A stretch of 37,078 nt of DNA, from the NCBI GenBank assembly GCA_029266035.1, contig JAJUFH010000029.1:1-37078 (forward strand), read 5' to 3'. The notes beneath the pieces were generated by a model. It did no database searches. It saw only the letters and a program-made list of their open reading frames with translations, and was not told where the DNA came from. Source of the DNA: Sinomicrobium sp. Lineage in GTDB: Bacteria > Bacteroidota > Bacteroidia > Flavobacteriales > Flavobacteriaceae. The position numbers and the translations under genes are program-made. Positions 16,029 to 24,163 of this stretch are shown in pieces. Positions within the stretch are counted from its first letter, which is position 1. Every line of letters starts with the position of its first letter.

Positions 16029-17306
16029 ATGCCTATCTCTGCCAACGACCCCAATAGAACATCGTGGATACCGGTAAGTTCCGACTCCGATTTCCCTATA
16101 CAGAATATTCCGTTTGGTGTTTTTCTCACAAGAGACGACGTTATTACCATAGGAACTCGCATTGGAAATACGGCCATAGACCTCGGAGCATTACACCAAT
16201 TGGGATACTTTGACGGTATTCCTCTTACAGACGACATCTTCCTTCAAGACAGTCTGAACGATTTTATATCCGACGGAAAGAAGACTTGGCGATTGGTGCG
16301 CAATCGCATTGCAGAATTGTTTGATGCGGAAAACAGCAAATTGAGAGATAACGAAAAACACAGACACATAGTACTGTTTACTCTCGACGAGATAGAAATG
16401 CAACTGCCGGTTCAGATTGGCGACTATACCGATTTTTACAGTAGCAAAGAGCACGCTACCAATGTAGGAAAGATGTTCAGAGATCCGGAAAATGCCTTAC
16501 TGCCCAACTGGCTTCACATTCCCGTAGGTTATCACGGAAGGAGTTCTTCTATAATTCCCTCCGGTATTTCGGTACGACGCCCCATGGGGCAAATACTACC
16601 TCCGGGAGCGGATACTCCTGTGTTTAAAGCCTCGGAGAGAGTAGATTTTGAGCTCGAAATGGCTTTTATAACTACCGACGCCAACGCATTAGGCGAGCCT
16701 ATACCGGTAAATGAGGCGGAAGATTATATTTTTGGGATGGTGTTGTTTAACGACTGGAGCGCACGCGATATACAGAAGTGGGAATACGTTCCGCTCGGTC
16801 CGTTTCTGGCTAAAAACTTTGCTTCCTCTATGTCGCCGTGGATTGTAACTATGGATGCCCTGGAGCCCTTTCGCGTTGCCGGTCCGAAACAAGACCCCAA
16901 GCCACTACCCTATTTGCAATACGAAGGAGACAAGAGTTTTGATATACAGCTAGAAGTGTCGCTCACCCCCGAAAACGGAAAGGCGCAAACCATTTCGAAA
17001 AGCAATTTTAAATATATGTACTGGACTATGGCACAGCAATTGGCGCACCATACGGTAAATGGCTGTAATGTAAATTCGGGCGACTTGATGGGGAGCGGGA
17101 CTATTTCCGGACCTACTCCCGACAGCTACGGTTCGCTGTTGGAGCTGAGCTGGGGTGGAAAAAATCCGCTTAAGTTAAACGACGGCAGTGAGAGAAGCTT
17201 TCTCGAAGACGGCGATACGGTGACTATGACCGGATATTGCCAAAACGACAAGGTGCGCATTGGCTTTGGAGAAGTATCGAACAAACTGCTACCAGCTAGA
17301 AAGTGA
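16029..17306 (+). CDS. fahA: Fumarylacetoacetase
   Basis: A 425-aa protein matching fumarylacetoacetase over its length. The N-terminal domain runs SWIPVSSDSDFPIQNIPFGVF to about 110. The catalytic C-terminal domain has YTDFYSSKEHATNVG (metal and base region, near 138), WLHIPVGYHGRSSSI, FELEMAF and LFNDWSARDIQKWEY, which carry metal and active-site residues of the family. It splits fumarylacetoacetate into fumarate and acetoacetate, the last step of tyrosine and phenylalanine breakdown. No other gene of that pathway is in the window. gcvT starts 42 bp later with no terminator between, so the two are probably cotranscribed. Confidence 0.96.
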   Translation: MPISANDPNRTSWIPVSSDSDFPIQNIPFGVFLTRDDVITIGTRIGNTAIDLGALHQLGYFDGIPLTDDIFLQDSLNDFISDGKKTWRLVRNRIAELFDAENSKLRDNEKHRHIVLFTLDEIEMQLPVQIGDYTDFYSSKEHATNVGKMFRDPENALLPNWLHIPVGYHGRSSSIIPSGISVRRPMGQILPPGADTPVFKASERVDFELEMAFITTDANALGEPIPVNEAEDYIFGMVLFNDWSARDIQKWEYVPLGPFLAKNFASSMSPWIVTMDALEPFRVAGPKQDPKPLPYLQYEGDKSFDIQLEVSLTPENGKAQTISKSNFKYMYWTMAQQLAHHTVNGCNVNSGDLMGSGTISGPTPDSYGSLLELSWGGKNPLKLNDGSERSFLEDGDTVTMTGYCQNDKVRIGFGEVSNKLLPARK

Positions 17307-17348
17307 TTTAGTTTATAATACGTTTTAAATACTAATGCTAAAAGAAAA

Positions 17349-18431
17349 ATGAAAAACACAGCATTGACTGAAACCCATATTGCTCTCGGAGCCAAAATGG
17401 TACCCTTTGCCGGATACAATATGCCGGTACAATACGAAGGTGTGAATATCGAACACGAAACCGTGAGAAATGCAGTCGGGGTTTTTGATGTGAGCCACAT
17501 GGGAGAATTCCGAATTTCGGGAAGTGGTGCCCTAGATTTAATACAGTACATCTCTTCAAACGACGCTTCTAAAATCGCTATTGGTAAAGCTCAGTACTGC
17601 TATATGCCCAACGAAGAGGGCGGAATTGTAGACGACCTGATTGTTTACCGTCTCGGCGATAACGAATATCTCTTGGTGGTAAACGCGTCTAATATAGAAA
17701 AGGACTGGAATTGGATAAGTAGCCACAACACTTTTGGAGCTGTGATGGAAAACTTGTCCGACAACTATTCGCTACTGGCTATTCAAGGTCCGAAAGCCAT
17801 TGAGGCCATGCAGTCGCTTACCGAAGTCGACTTGAGTGCTATTCCCTTTTACAGCTTTGAAATAGGCAAATTTGCGGGTGTTGACGATATCATTATATCG
17901 GCCACCGGATATACCGGAAGTGGCGGATTTGAGATCTACTGTAAGAATGAAAGTATACAACAGGTATGGGACAAGGTATTTGAAGCCGGAGCTGATTTCG
18001 GAATAAAACCTATCGGACTGGCAGCGAGAGATACCCTTCGATTGGAAATGGGATATTGCCTGTACGGAAACGACATAGACGACACTACTTCTCCTCTTGA
18101 AGCGGGATTGGGGTGGATTACCAAATTTACTAAAGACTTTGTAAACGCAGAGGCACTTAAAGCTGAAAAGGAAGCCGGCGTAGCACGCAAATTGGTAGGC
18201 TTTGAATTAGTAGAAAAAGGCATACCGCGCCACGATTACGAAATCGTAAACGAGGAGGGTGAAAAAACAGGACGGGTTACCAGCGGTACTATGTCGCCCA
18301 GCCTTGGCAAAGGTATAGGTTTGGGGTATGTTCCTGCGGATAAGGCAGAGCCGGGAAGTACTATTTATATTCAAATCAGGAAAAAGGCAGTAGCTGCCAA
18401 GGTGGTAAAACTTCCTTTTTACAAGAAATAA
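17349..18431 (+). CDS. gcvT: Aminomethyltransferase, T-protein of the glycine cleavage system
   Basis: A 360-aa folate-binding protein of standard length. Family features: [20 protein letters not shown] at the N-terminus, [11 protein letters not shown] (about 45-55), [11 protein letters not shown] with the catalytic aspartate region near 97, NASNIEKDW, and [11 protein letters not shown] near 190. It moves the aminomethyl group of glycine from lipoylated H-protein onto tetrahydrofolate, releasing ammonia. It ends before a strong terminator at 18470-18505. With fahA upstream it forms a probable two-gene unit. gcvH and gcvP are not in the window. Confidence 0.97.
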   Translation: MKNTALTETHIALGAKMVPFAGYNMPVQYEGVNIEHETVRNAVGVFDVSHMGEFRISGSGALDLIQYISSNDASKIAIGKAQYCYMPNEEGGIVDDLIVYRLGDNEYLLVVNASNIEKDWNWISSHNTFGAVMENLSDNYSLLAIQGPKAIEAMQSLTEVDLSAIPFYSFEIGKFAGVDDIIISATGYTGSGGFEIYCKNESIQQVWDKVFEAGADFGIKPIGLAARDTLRLEMGYCLYGNDIDDTTSPLEAGLGWITKFTKDFVNAEALKAEKEAGVARKLVGFELVEKGIPRHDYEIVNEEGEKTGRVTSGTMSPSLGKGIGLGYVPADKAEPGSTIYIQIRKKAVAAKVVKLPFYKK

Positions 18432-18469
18432 CAATTCAGAGACACCATAAAAGGTAGCTCGCTAGCATT

Positions 18470-18505
18470 GCGTGTCTCGCAAATTTTGCGGGACACGCTT
18501 TATTT
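18470..18505 (+). terminator. Strong terminator after gcvT
   Basis: GCGTGTCTCGCAAA and TTTGCGGGACACGC form a 14-bp stem with one G-U pair (18470-18498), followed by TTTATTT. It is 39 bp after the gcvT stop and 26 bp before the next gene. Confidence 0.88.
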
Positions 18506-18523
18506 AAAAAAACAGCGACTATA

Positions 18524-19336
18524 GTGAAACGCATATTAATATTAGGAGGCAGCGGATTTTTGGGAAGTACTCTCTACAGGGAATTACACCCCTATTACGA
18601 CACCTATGCCACCTATTTCACTAATGGATCGATGGCGGGGAATCAGCATTTCTATTCGTTTAATCACGAAACAGATGATGTGGAGTCCCTTATCAGAGAA
18701 ATTAAGCCTGCCTGTATTATTTCGGCAGTAAAAGGCGACTTTGAATCGCAGGTAGCACTGCATAGGGAAATCACCACCGTTATTGCCAAGCGAGATATCC
18801 GAATTATCTTTCTCTCATCGGCCAATGTGTTTGACGCTTTTAGCAATTTTCCCTCCTACGAATACGACAAGACTCTTTCGGAAAGTGTGTATGGAAAGTT
18901 TAAGATAAAAATTGAAAATATGCTGTTGCGTCTACCGGTATGGCAGTACGTTATTGCCCGTATGCCTATGGTATTCGGCCCTAATTCTCCCCGCTTGCAA
19001 GAACTGAAATACTTTCTAGAACACAAGGAAGCTTACGAGGTATTTCCCGATTTGGTGATGAATGCCACCGCTGCCGATATATTCGCACGACAGATACACT
19101 ACATCATCAACCGCCACCTGAGCGGTATCTACCACCTCGGAAGCCGAGATCTGATACATCACGACGAATTTATAAGAAATATCACCGAAGAACTCGGATA
19201 CGAACGCCCCTTGTTTAAAAAAGTCTACACCCGAAACACCGACCGCTTCCTCGCCGTTTTACCCAAAGACAACAAGCTCCCTAAACAGTATCAACTGCAG
19301 GTGGAAGATGTGGTGAAGAGTACGGTGCTGCGGTGA
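18524..19336 (+). CDS. NAD-dependent epimerase / RmlD-like sugar nucleotide reductase family protein
   Basis: A 270-aa extended short-chain dehydrogenase. The N-terminal Rossmann motif is ILGGSGFLGS (residues 5-14), and an SSANVFD segment follows near 100. The canonical YxxxK appears as YDKTLSE, near 116, only in degenerate form, so catalysis is uncertain. Similar proteins reduce or epimerise nucleotide sugars. The only start is GTG at 18524, directly after the gcvT terminator; no Shine-Dalgarno is seen. The last codons overlap a 16-bp tandem repeat that also contains the stop, so the original C-terminus may have been altered by the duplication. Confidence 0.8.
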   Translation: MKRILILGGSGFLGSTLYRELHPYYDTYATYFTNGSMAGNQHFYSFNHETDDVESLIREIKPACIISAVKGDFESQVALHREITTVIAKRDIRIIFLSSANVFDAFSNFPSYEYDKTLSESVYGKFKIKIENMLLRLPVWQYVIARMPMVFGPNSPRLQELKYFLEHKEAYEVFPDLVMNATAADIFARQIHYIINRHLSGIYHLGSRDLIHHDEFIRNITEELGYERPLFKKVYTRNTDRFLAVLPKDNKLPKQYQLQVEDVVKSTVLR

Positions 19337-19361
19337 GGTGGAGACGCGGTGAGGTGGAGAC
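19330..19361 (+). repeat. 16-bp tandem repeat at a gene end
   Basis: GCGGTGAGGTGGAGAC occurs twice in tandem (19330-19345 and 19346-19361). The stop codon of the epimerase-like gene lies in the first copy. Confidence 0.9.
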
Positions 19362-19535
19362 TTGGAGATCAGTTATCACTCATTACCCCATCAACCCAAT
19401 AACCGTCTATTAGTTCTTAGTTGGTAGTTCGTAGTGTTTTCTGCATTTTTGTTTTTCTGTGTTTTCGTTCTTTCGTTTTTTTGCGTTTTTGTTCTTTCGC
19501 TTTGTAAGAACCATACTTTGATACTTCCCAAGCTC

Positions 19536-19692
19536 GAAGCCTTTTCAGAAATAAGCTTAATTCCTGCGGAATCGCGTTTGCGCAGCAAAAGGAGCGTGTA
19601 GCAGGAATTAAGCTGGTTTCCCGGTGGGCCGGGAAAATTTCCTTAAAGGCTTCTTGATTTTTTGCTTCGTTTTGTATCAAGACAAAATGAAG
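19536..19692. repeat. Structured multi-stem element in a 506-bp intergenic region
   Basis: Four nested or adjacent stems are visible. An outer GAAGCCTTT / AAAGGCTTC (19536-19544, 19645-19653) encloses a perfect 14-bp AGCTTAATTCCTGC / GCAGGAATTAAGCT (19554-19567, 19601-19614) and an 8-bp TTTCCCGG / CCGGGAAA with TGGG loop (19617-19636). Next to them is CTTCGTTTTGT / ACAAAATGAAG (19665-19692, one G-U). It looks like an interspersed structured repeat, not a gene; an 87-codon open frame on the minus strand runs through it. The rest of 19337-19842 is low-complexity DNA: T-rich runs with TTTTCGTTCTTTCG and repeats of AACCCAATAACC and TAGTTCGTAGTTTG. Confidence 0.7.
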
Positions 19693-19842
19693 GAAGGAAG
19701 GAAATGTTTTGGTTAGTTTGTAGTTCGTAGTTTGTAGTTTTATGGTTTGACTTAACTTATTAACCTAATAACCCAATAACTCAATAATAGTTGATTAGTT
19801 CGTAATTTTGTCTCAATAACCCAATAACCACACAACTGAAAA

Positions 19843-21168
19843 ATGATTTTCCAAACCGCTATAGGCGACATACAAGGATGGAGAAACGGCAAGCTGATCC
19901 GAGCTACGGGTATTCCTTATGCCAAGGCGGATCGCTATGGTATCCCGGAAGAGGTTGAGCTTTCTCCTATTCCTTTTCCGGCTGTAAAAAAATCACCCGC
20001 TTGTCCACAAAATTTATCTCAAAAAACAAGTACACTAATGAAGAGAAATATTATGGAAGGGCTGACGTTTACAGAACACTGTCAGTACTTGTCCATAAGT
20101 CTTCCACTCGCTCCACCCCCATCAACCGGCAGACCGGTAATGGTGTGGATACACGGCGGATCGTATACCTCGGGTGCAGGTGATTCGCCTATGTACGACC
20201 CTCGTCTTTTGGTTGAAGAGCACGACCTTATTGTAGTGAACATCAACTACAGGCTCGGAATTTTGGGATTTCTCGGCGGATACGGAAATATACCTGCCAA
20301 TTTAGGTTTGATAGATATCATAGCGGCATTGAAATGGATTAAAAAACATATTTCATCATTCGGCGGAGACCCGGAAAACATCACCCTATTCGGACAGTCG
20401 TCGGGTGGTGATGCCATAGCCCACCTCATGCTGGCAGACGATGTGACTACACTTTTCCACAAGGTGATTATACAAAGTGCTCCTCTCGGTATCAGAAAAG
20501 ACAAGAGCGCTATGATACAGAAAATGATTTCACGTGCCGAGACCTTACCTAAAGATGCCGACATTGACGAGCTGTTGAAACTCCAAAACGAGCTGGTGCT
20601 TTCTATGAAGCGCTTCGGACTAAAAGGAGGTATGCCTTTTGGAGTGCAATACGGCCACTACCCTCTTCCACGTGAAGAAGATGCCGAAAAAATATGGCGA
20701 GAGCGTGCAAAACAGTGGAGCGTACTGATAGGTTGGACAGAACGTGAAACCTCTGTCTTTGTTCCTTTTAGCAGCAAGCTCAAAGCTGTTGGAAAAATAC
20801 CTGGGCTGGGAAAAGTTGTATTGGAATGGTTTATCAGAAAGACTACAGACCGGATATATCGCAATCCGGCAAAGGCTTTTGCTCAGAATATAGTTACCAA
20901 CGGTGGTAGTGTTTACTGCTACAATATGAACTGGGGGCATAAAAACAACAATATCAGAGCTTCACATATTTCGGATATAGCCCTGCTGTTTGGCAGTGTT
21001 GAGCTCCTGCAAGACTCTGCTTTTGGCCGTGGAAAATCGATAGAAGAGTTGAAGCGGGACGGAGAGGAGATACGAAAGATATGGAGTCGATTTGCACGAA
21101 CAGGAAATCTCGAAGAAGACAGAATAGTTCCGGGAATTGTCAGCTATTACAACTCGTCTAACTCTTGA
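19843..21168 (+). CDS. Type-B carboxylesterase (para-nitrobenzyl esterase-like)
   Basis: A 441-aa alpha/beta-hydrolase. The oxyanion-hole motif is VMVWIHGGSYTSGAG (about 105-120), and the nucleophile serine sits in FGQSSGG near residue 186, in the fixed family context GGDPENITLFGQSSGG. The histidine is probably in NWGHKNNNIRASHISDI near 365-380, where type-B esterases have GAxHxxEL. I see no signal peptide, so it should be cytoplasmic. It is somewhat shorter than the usual 480-550 aa. The substrate is unknown. It stands alone: 506 bp of repeat-rich DNA lie before it and a prfB promoter after it. Confidence 0.9.
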   Translation: MIFQTAIGDIQGWRNGKLIRATGIPYAKADRYGIPEEVELSPIPFPAVKKSPACPQNLSQKTSTLMKRNIMEGLTFTEHCQYLSISLPLAPPPSTGRPVMVWIHGGSYTSGAGDSPMYDPRLLVEEHDLIVVNINYRLGILGFLGGYGNIPANLGLIDIIAALKWIKKHISSFGGDPENITLFGQSSGGDAIAHLMLADDVTTLFHKVIIQSAPLGIRKDKSAMIQKMISRAETLPKDADIDELLKLQNELVLSMKRFGLKGGMPFGVQYGHYPLPREEDAEKIWRERAKQWSVLIGWTERETSVFVPFSSKLKAVGKIPGLGKVVLEWFIRKTTDRIYRNPAKAFAQNIVTNGGSVYCYNMNWGHKNNNIRASHISDIALLFGSVELLQDSAFGRGKSIEELKRDGEEIRKIWSRFARTGNLEEDRIVPGIVSYYNSSNS

Positions 21169-21213
21169 GAAAAAAATTACCACAAATAAGTTTTACAAGC
21201 TGGTGGTAAATAG

Positions 21214-21221
21214 TATTTTTG
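21214..21221 (+). promoter_or_regulatory. Promoter -7 box for prfB
   Basis: TATTTTTG fits TAnnTTTG exactly, 115 nt before the prfB ATG. A T-rich stretch lies about 20 nt upstream, but there is no TTG. The leader would be about 108 nt. Confidence 0.45.
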
Positions 21222-21335
21222 CGTTTAGAGCCTTTGTGGACAGTCGTCCTAAAGACTTAGAAATACACTCATCAGTTTGCTGACGACAACAACTCGAGAC
21301 AAGCGGATTAGTGAAACCATAAACAGATACACTGA

Positions 21336-22437
21336 ATGATAACAACAGAACAGGTCAAAGACCTTATTGAACGCCTTGGCGCGTTAAGGAGGTATCTTTG
21401 ACGTAGATGCCAAACGCATAGAGATACAAAACGAAGAAGAAAAGACCTTTGCCCCCGATTTTTGGGATAAGCCCAAGGAAGCAGAACTGCTGATGCAATC
21501 GCTCAGAAGTAAGAAAAAATGGGTAGAGGGCTATGAAGAAGGTAAAACCCTTGTGGCCGACTTAGAGGTATTGTACGATTTTTACAAGGAAGGCGAAGTC
21601 GATGCTGAGGAGGTAGAAGCACAATACGAACAAACGCTTTCGCATATAGAGCAGTTGGAATTTAGAAATATGCTCTCTGAAGAAGGTGACGCTATGAGCG
21701 CCGTATTGCAGATTACCGCCGGAGCCGGAGGTACCGAGAGCTGTGACTGGGCTTCTATGCTTATGCGTATGTACCTGATGTGGGCAGAATCGCAGAAATA
21801 CAAGATCAAAGAACTAAACTATCAGGAAGGGGATGTAGCCGGAATAAAGACGGTTACATTAGAGATTGAAGGCGAATTTGCTTTCGGATGGCTCAAAGGA
21901 GAGAATGGGGTGCACCGCTTGGTGCGTATATCGCCATTTGACAGCAATGCCAAACGACACACTTCTTTTGCCTCGGTATATGTATATCCGCTTGCAGACG
22001 ACAGTATTGAGATCGATATCAATCCGGCAGACATCAGCTTTGAGACCATGCGCTCCAGCGGGGCGGGCGGACAAAACGTAAACAAGGTGGAAACCGCAGT
22101 ACGACTACGACACCACCCTACGGGTATCGTTATCGAAAACTCAGAAACCCGCTCACAGCTAGACAATAAAACCAAGGCAATGCAGCTTCTCAAATCGCAG
22201 CTTTACGAAATAGAATTGAAAAAACGACAGGAAAAGCGCGCAGAAATCGAAGCCGGAAAAATGAAGATAGAATGGGGCTCGCAAATACGCAATTATGTGA
22301 TGCACCCCTATAAGCTGGTAAAAGATGTGCGAACAGGAAAAGAATCGACCGATGTAGATGCTGTAATGGACGGAGAAATAGACCCTTTTCTCAAAGCCTA
22401 TCTCATGATGATGGGCCAAAAAGAAACGGAATCATAG
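21336..22437 (+). CDS. prfB: Peptide chain release factor 2, with programmed +1 frameshift
   Basis: Frame 1 starts at ATG 21336 and encodes 21 residues ([21 protein letters not shown]) ending at TGA 21399-21401. Reading resumes one base later at GAC 21400 ([10 protein letters not shown]), giving a 366-aa protein, join(21336..21398, 21400..22437), the normal RF2 length. Class signatures: the RF2 tripeptide SPF in [11 protein letters not shown] for UGA/UAA recognition, and GGQ at residues 244-246 (GAGGQNVNK) for peptidyl-tRNA hydrolysis; its glutamine is usually methylated by PrmC. The in-frame UGA makes RF2 control its own level: low RF2 means slow termination and more frameshifting. Calling the gene from the ATG at 21493 would lose the first 52 residues. 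Confidence 0.97.
21387..21401 (+). promoter_or_regulatory. prfB programmed frameshift site
   Basis: AGGAGGTATCTTTGA: an internal Shine-Dalgarno-like AGGAGG (21387-21392), 3 nt spacing, the CTT slippery codon (21396-21398) and the in-frame TGA (21399-21401), followed by C. This matches the known RF2 frameshift signal element by element. AGGAGG is a full anti-Shine-Dalgarno complement, in a genome whose genes otherwise show few such sites. Confidence 0.97.
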
Positions 22438-22460
22438 GGGAGAATGGCGTTTAGAGCAAA

Positions 22461-22512
22461 ACGCAATGTCATTCCGATGGTAGGCCTGTCCGCCGTAGGA
22501 GGAAGGAATCTA
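22461..22512 (+). repeat. Possible intergenic repeat between prfB and arsC
   Basis: The stretch ATGTCATTCCGATGG to GGAAGGAATCT resembles the degenerate TGTCATTCCGA...GAGGAATCT sequences often scattered between Bacteroidetes genes; that link is from memory. Just before it, GCGTTT / AAACGC (22447-22464) could form a short hairpin after prfB. Confidence 0.3.
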
Positions 22513-22542
22513 AGACTATAAACTATAAACTAAGAACTACAC

Positions 22543-22884
22543 ATGATCAAAATATACCACAATCCGCGCTGTAGCAAATCACGTCAGGGATTGGCTATTT
22601 TGGAAGCTTCCGGAAAAGATTTTGAAATAGTGAGGTATCTGGACGATATACCCTCGGAAAAGGAATTACGGGAAATAATAAAACTCCTGGGAATACGCCC
22701 TATAGAATTGGTGCGTGTAAACGAAAGTATTTGGAAAGAAAAATACAAGGGAAAAGAATTATCGGACGACGAAATTATCAGTGCTATGGTCACTCATCCA
22801 AAACTGATTGAACGCCCTATTGTTATTTCAGGTGAAAAGGCCGTTGTAGGACGACCACCAGAAACTATTGAAAGCATTATTTAG
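22543..22884 (+). CDS. arsC: ArsC-family (glutaredoxin-type) arsenate reductase-like protein
   Basis: A 113-aa thioredoxin-fold protein with the ArsC family pattern: IKIYHNPRCSKSRQGLA with Cys10 as the catalytic cysteine, a central helix LREIIKLLGIRPIELVR, and the C-terminal arginine segment HPKLIERPIVI. Glutaredoxin-coupled ArsC reduces arsenate to arsenite; close relatives (Spx/YffB type) have other roles. No ars operon partner (permease or ArsR) is nearby, so an arsenic role is only inferred. The gene starts 105 bp after prfB and has no promoter I can recognise. Confidence 0.85.
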   Translation: MIKIYHNPRCSKSRQGLAILEASGKDFEIVRYLDDIPSEKELREIIKLLGIRPIELVRVNESIWKEKYKGKELSDDEIISAMVTHPKLIERPIVISGEKAVVGRPPETIESII

Positions 22885-23071
22885 TTATCGGTATTAAAAA
22901 AAATGCCTTGTTGCAAATAGCACTTCTTCTGAAAAAACTTCAAGGCTATTCCATTTCAAATTAGACTAAGTGATAAAAACACGGTAAAATTCAATTCTAA
23001 ACATCCTGCCGCCGAATACTGAGTTAGAATTACATTATTTTTTATATAATTTTTTATATACAAGTATTTTT

Positions 23072-23103
23072 TTTGCTTAGATATCGATATAATATTAAAT
23101 TTG
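23072..23103 (+). promoter_or_regulatory. Promoter of the GDSL hydrolase gene
   Basis: TTTG (23072-23075), 20 nt, then TAAATTTG (23096-23103): both Bacteroidetes promoter elements at standard spacing. Transcription would begin near 23110, about 100 nt before the chosen ATG. The rest of 22885-23187 is very AT-rich and shows no gene. Confidence 0.7.
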
Positions 23104-23208
23104 GAAGCTTGAAAATATGCATTGATTTCAAAATGGACATTTTCAAAGGCAATCAATACTGTTTGATATAAACTCAAATCAGCTACAGTGGCTGTTAATA
23201 TTGCTCGG

Positions 23209-23988
23209 ATGAATAGGGAATTAAAATCCACCAATAGAAGAAATTTTATCAAATCGGCTTCACTGGCTTCCGCGGGATTATTGGGATTGCAGGGAATACA
23301 AGCTATGGACACTCCGTCGCAAGAGCTCTCTTCCACTCCCTCACTTCCTAAAAATCTCACCGTAGTTTTTCAAGGCGATTCGATTACCGATGCCGGTAGA
23401 AACCGCGAACACTACTATCCCAATCAAGTGCGTGGATTGGGACTCGGATATGTATTCAATGCCGTGAGTCGTATGATGGCAGCTCACCCTCAAACCGAGT
23501 GGACCATCTACAACCGTGGGATTAGCGGTAATAAGGTGTATCAACTCGCCGATCGATGGAATGACGATTGCCTACAGCTACAACCCGATGTACTCAGTAT
23601 TCTTATCGGAGTAAACGATTTTTGGCATAAGATAAACGGCGATTACAACGGAACCGTAGAAGTGTATGAACAGGATTTTAGCGCCTTGCTCGATCGTACC
23701 AAACAAAAGTTTCCTGATTTAAAACTCATTATAGGCGAGCCCTTTGCCGTAAATGGAGGTACAGCCATTACCGATAAATGGCATCCTGATTTTAACGCTT
23801 ATCGCGAAGCGGCACGTAGAGTGGCCGACAGCTATAAGGCGGTGTGGATTCCGTATCAGGAAATTTTTGACGAAGCTCTAAAAACCGCTCCTGCCTCCTA
23901 CTGGTGTCCCGATGGGGTACATCCCTCTATACCCGGAGCCTACCTGATGGCTGATGCCTGGATAAAAGCCTTTGAAAGCATATTCTAA
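23209..23988 (+). CDS. SGNH/GDSL-type esterase with Tat-type signal
   Basis: About 259 aa. The N-terminus (MNRELKSTNRRNFIKSASLA) has a twin-arginine motif NRRNFIK and a hydrophobic stretch, so export by Tat is likely. The hydrolase blocks are present: block I with serine in VFQGDSITDAGRN, a glycine in NRGISGNKV, block III IGVNDFW, and the Asp-x-x-His of block V in CPDGVHPS near the end. Such enzymes deacetylate or deacylate carbohydrates or lipids outside the cytoplasm; the exact substrate is unknown. I chose ATG 23209 rather than the in-frame GTG at 23188, because it puts the twin arginines at the usual distance. It has its own promoter and shares a terminator with lon. Confidence 0.9.
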   Translation: MNRELKSTNRRNFIKSASLASAGLLGLQGIQAMDTPSQELSSTPSLPKNLTVVFQGDSITDAGRNREHYYPNQVRGLGLGYVFNAVSRMMAAHPQTEWTIYNRGISGNKVYQLADRWNDDCLQLQPDVLSILIGVNDFWHKINGDYNGTVEVYEQDFSALLDRTKQKFPDLKLIIGEPFAVNGGTAITDKWHPDFNAYREAARRVADSYKAVWIPYQEIFDEALKTAPASYWCPDGVHPSIPGAYLMADAWIKAFESIF

Positions 23989-24043
23989 CACCATACTTCT
24001 AAAATATTCACGAGAAACCAACCAAGATTTTCTTTTGTGAACT

Positions 24044-24072
24044 AAAAACCCCGGTAGTTTTCCGGGGTTTTT
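24044..24072. terminator. Bidirectional terminator between the GDSL gene and lon
   Basis: AAAAACCCCGG / CCGGGGTTTTT is a perfect 11-bp stem with a 7-nt loop, a symmetric terminator for the converging GDSL gene and lon. Confidence 0.93.
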
Positions 24073-24163
24073 AATTTCAGATAATCTTTGTCTAAAGGGA
24101 GGAGTTATGTTATGCTAATTTTTACGAGATTAAGAACGCAAAAAACTTTTATAGCTAACAGTG

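Noticed and set aside
19417-19680. 87-codon minus-strand frame through the structured element
   Set aside because: It ends in simple KxxKTKERKHRKTK sequence from low-complexity DNA and crosses all the hairpins; better explained as a repeat than a protein.
21493-22437. prfB starting at the internal ATG 21493
   Set aside because: Would remove the first 52 residues; the upstream frame plus the exact frameshift signal gives a normal-length RF2.
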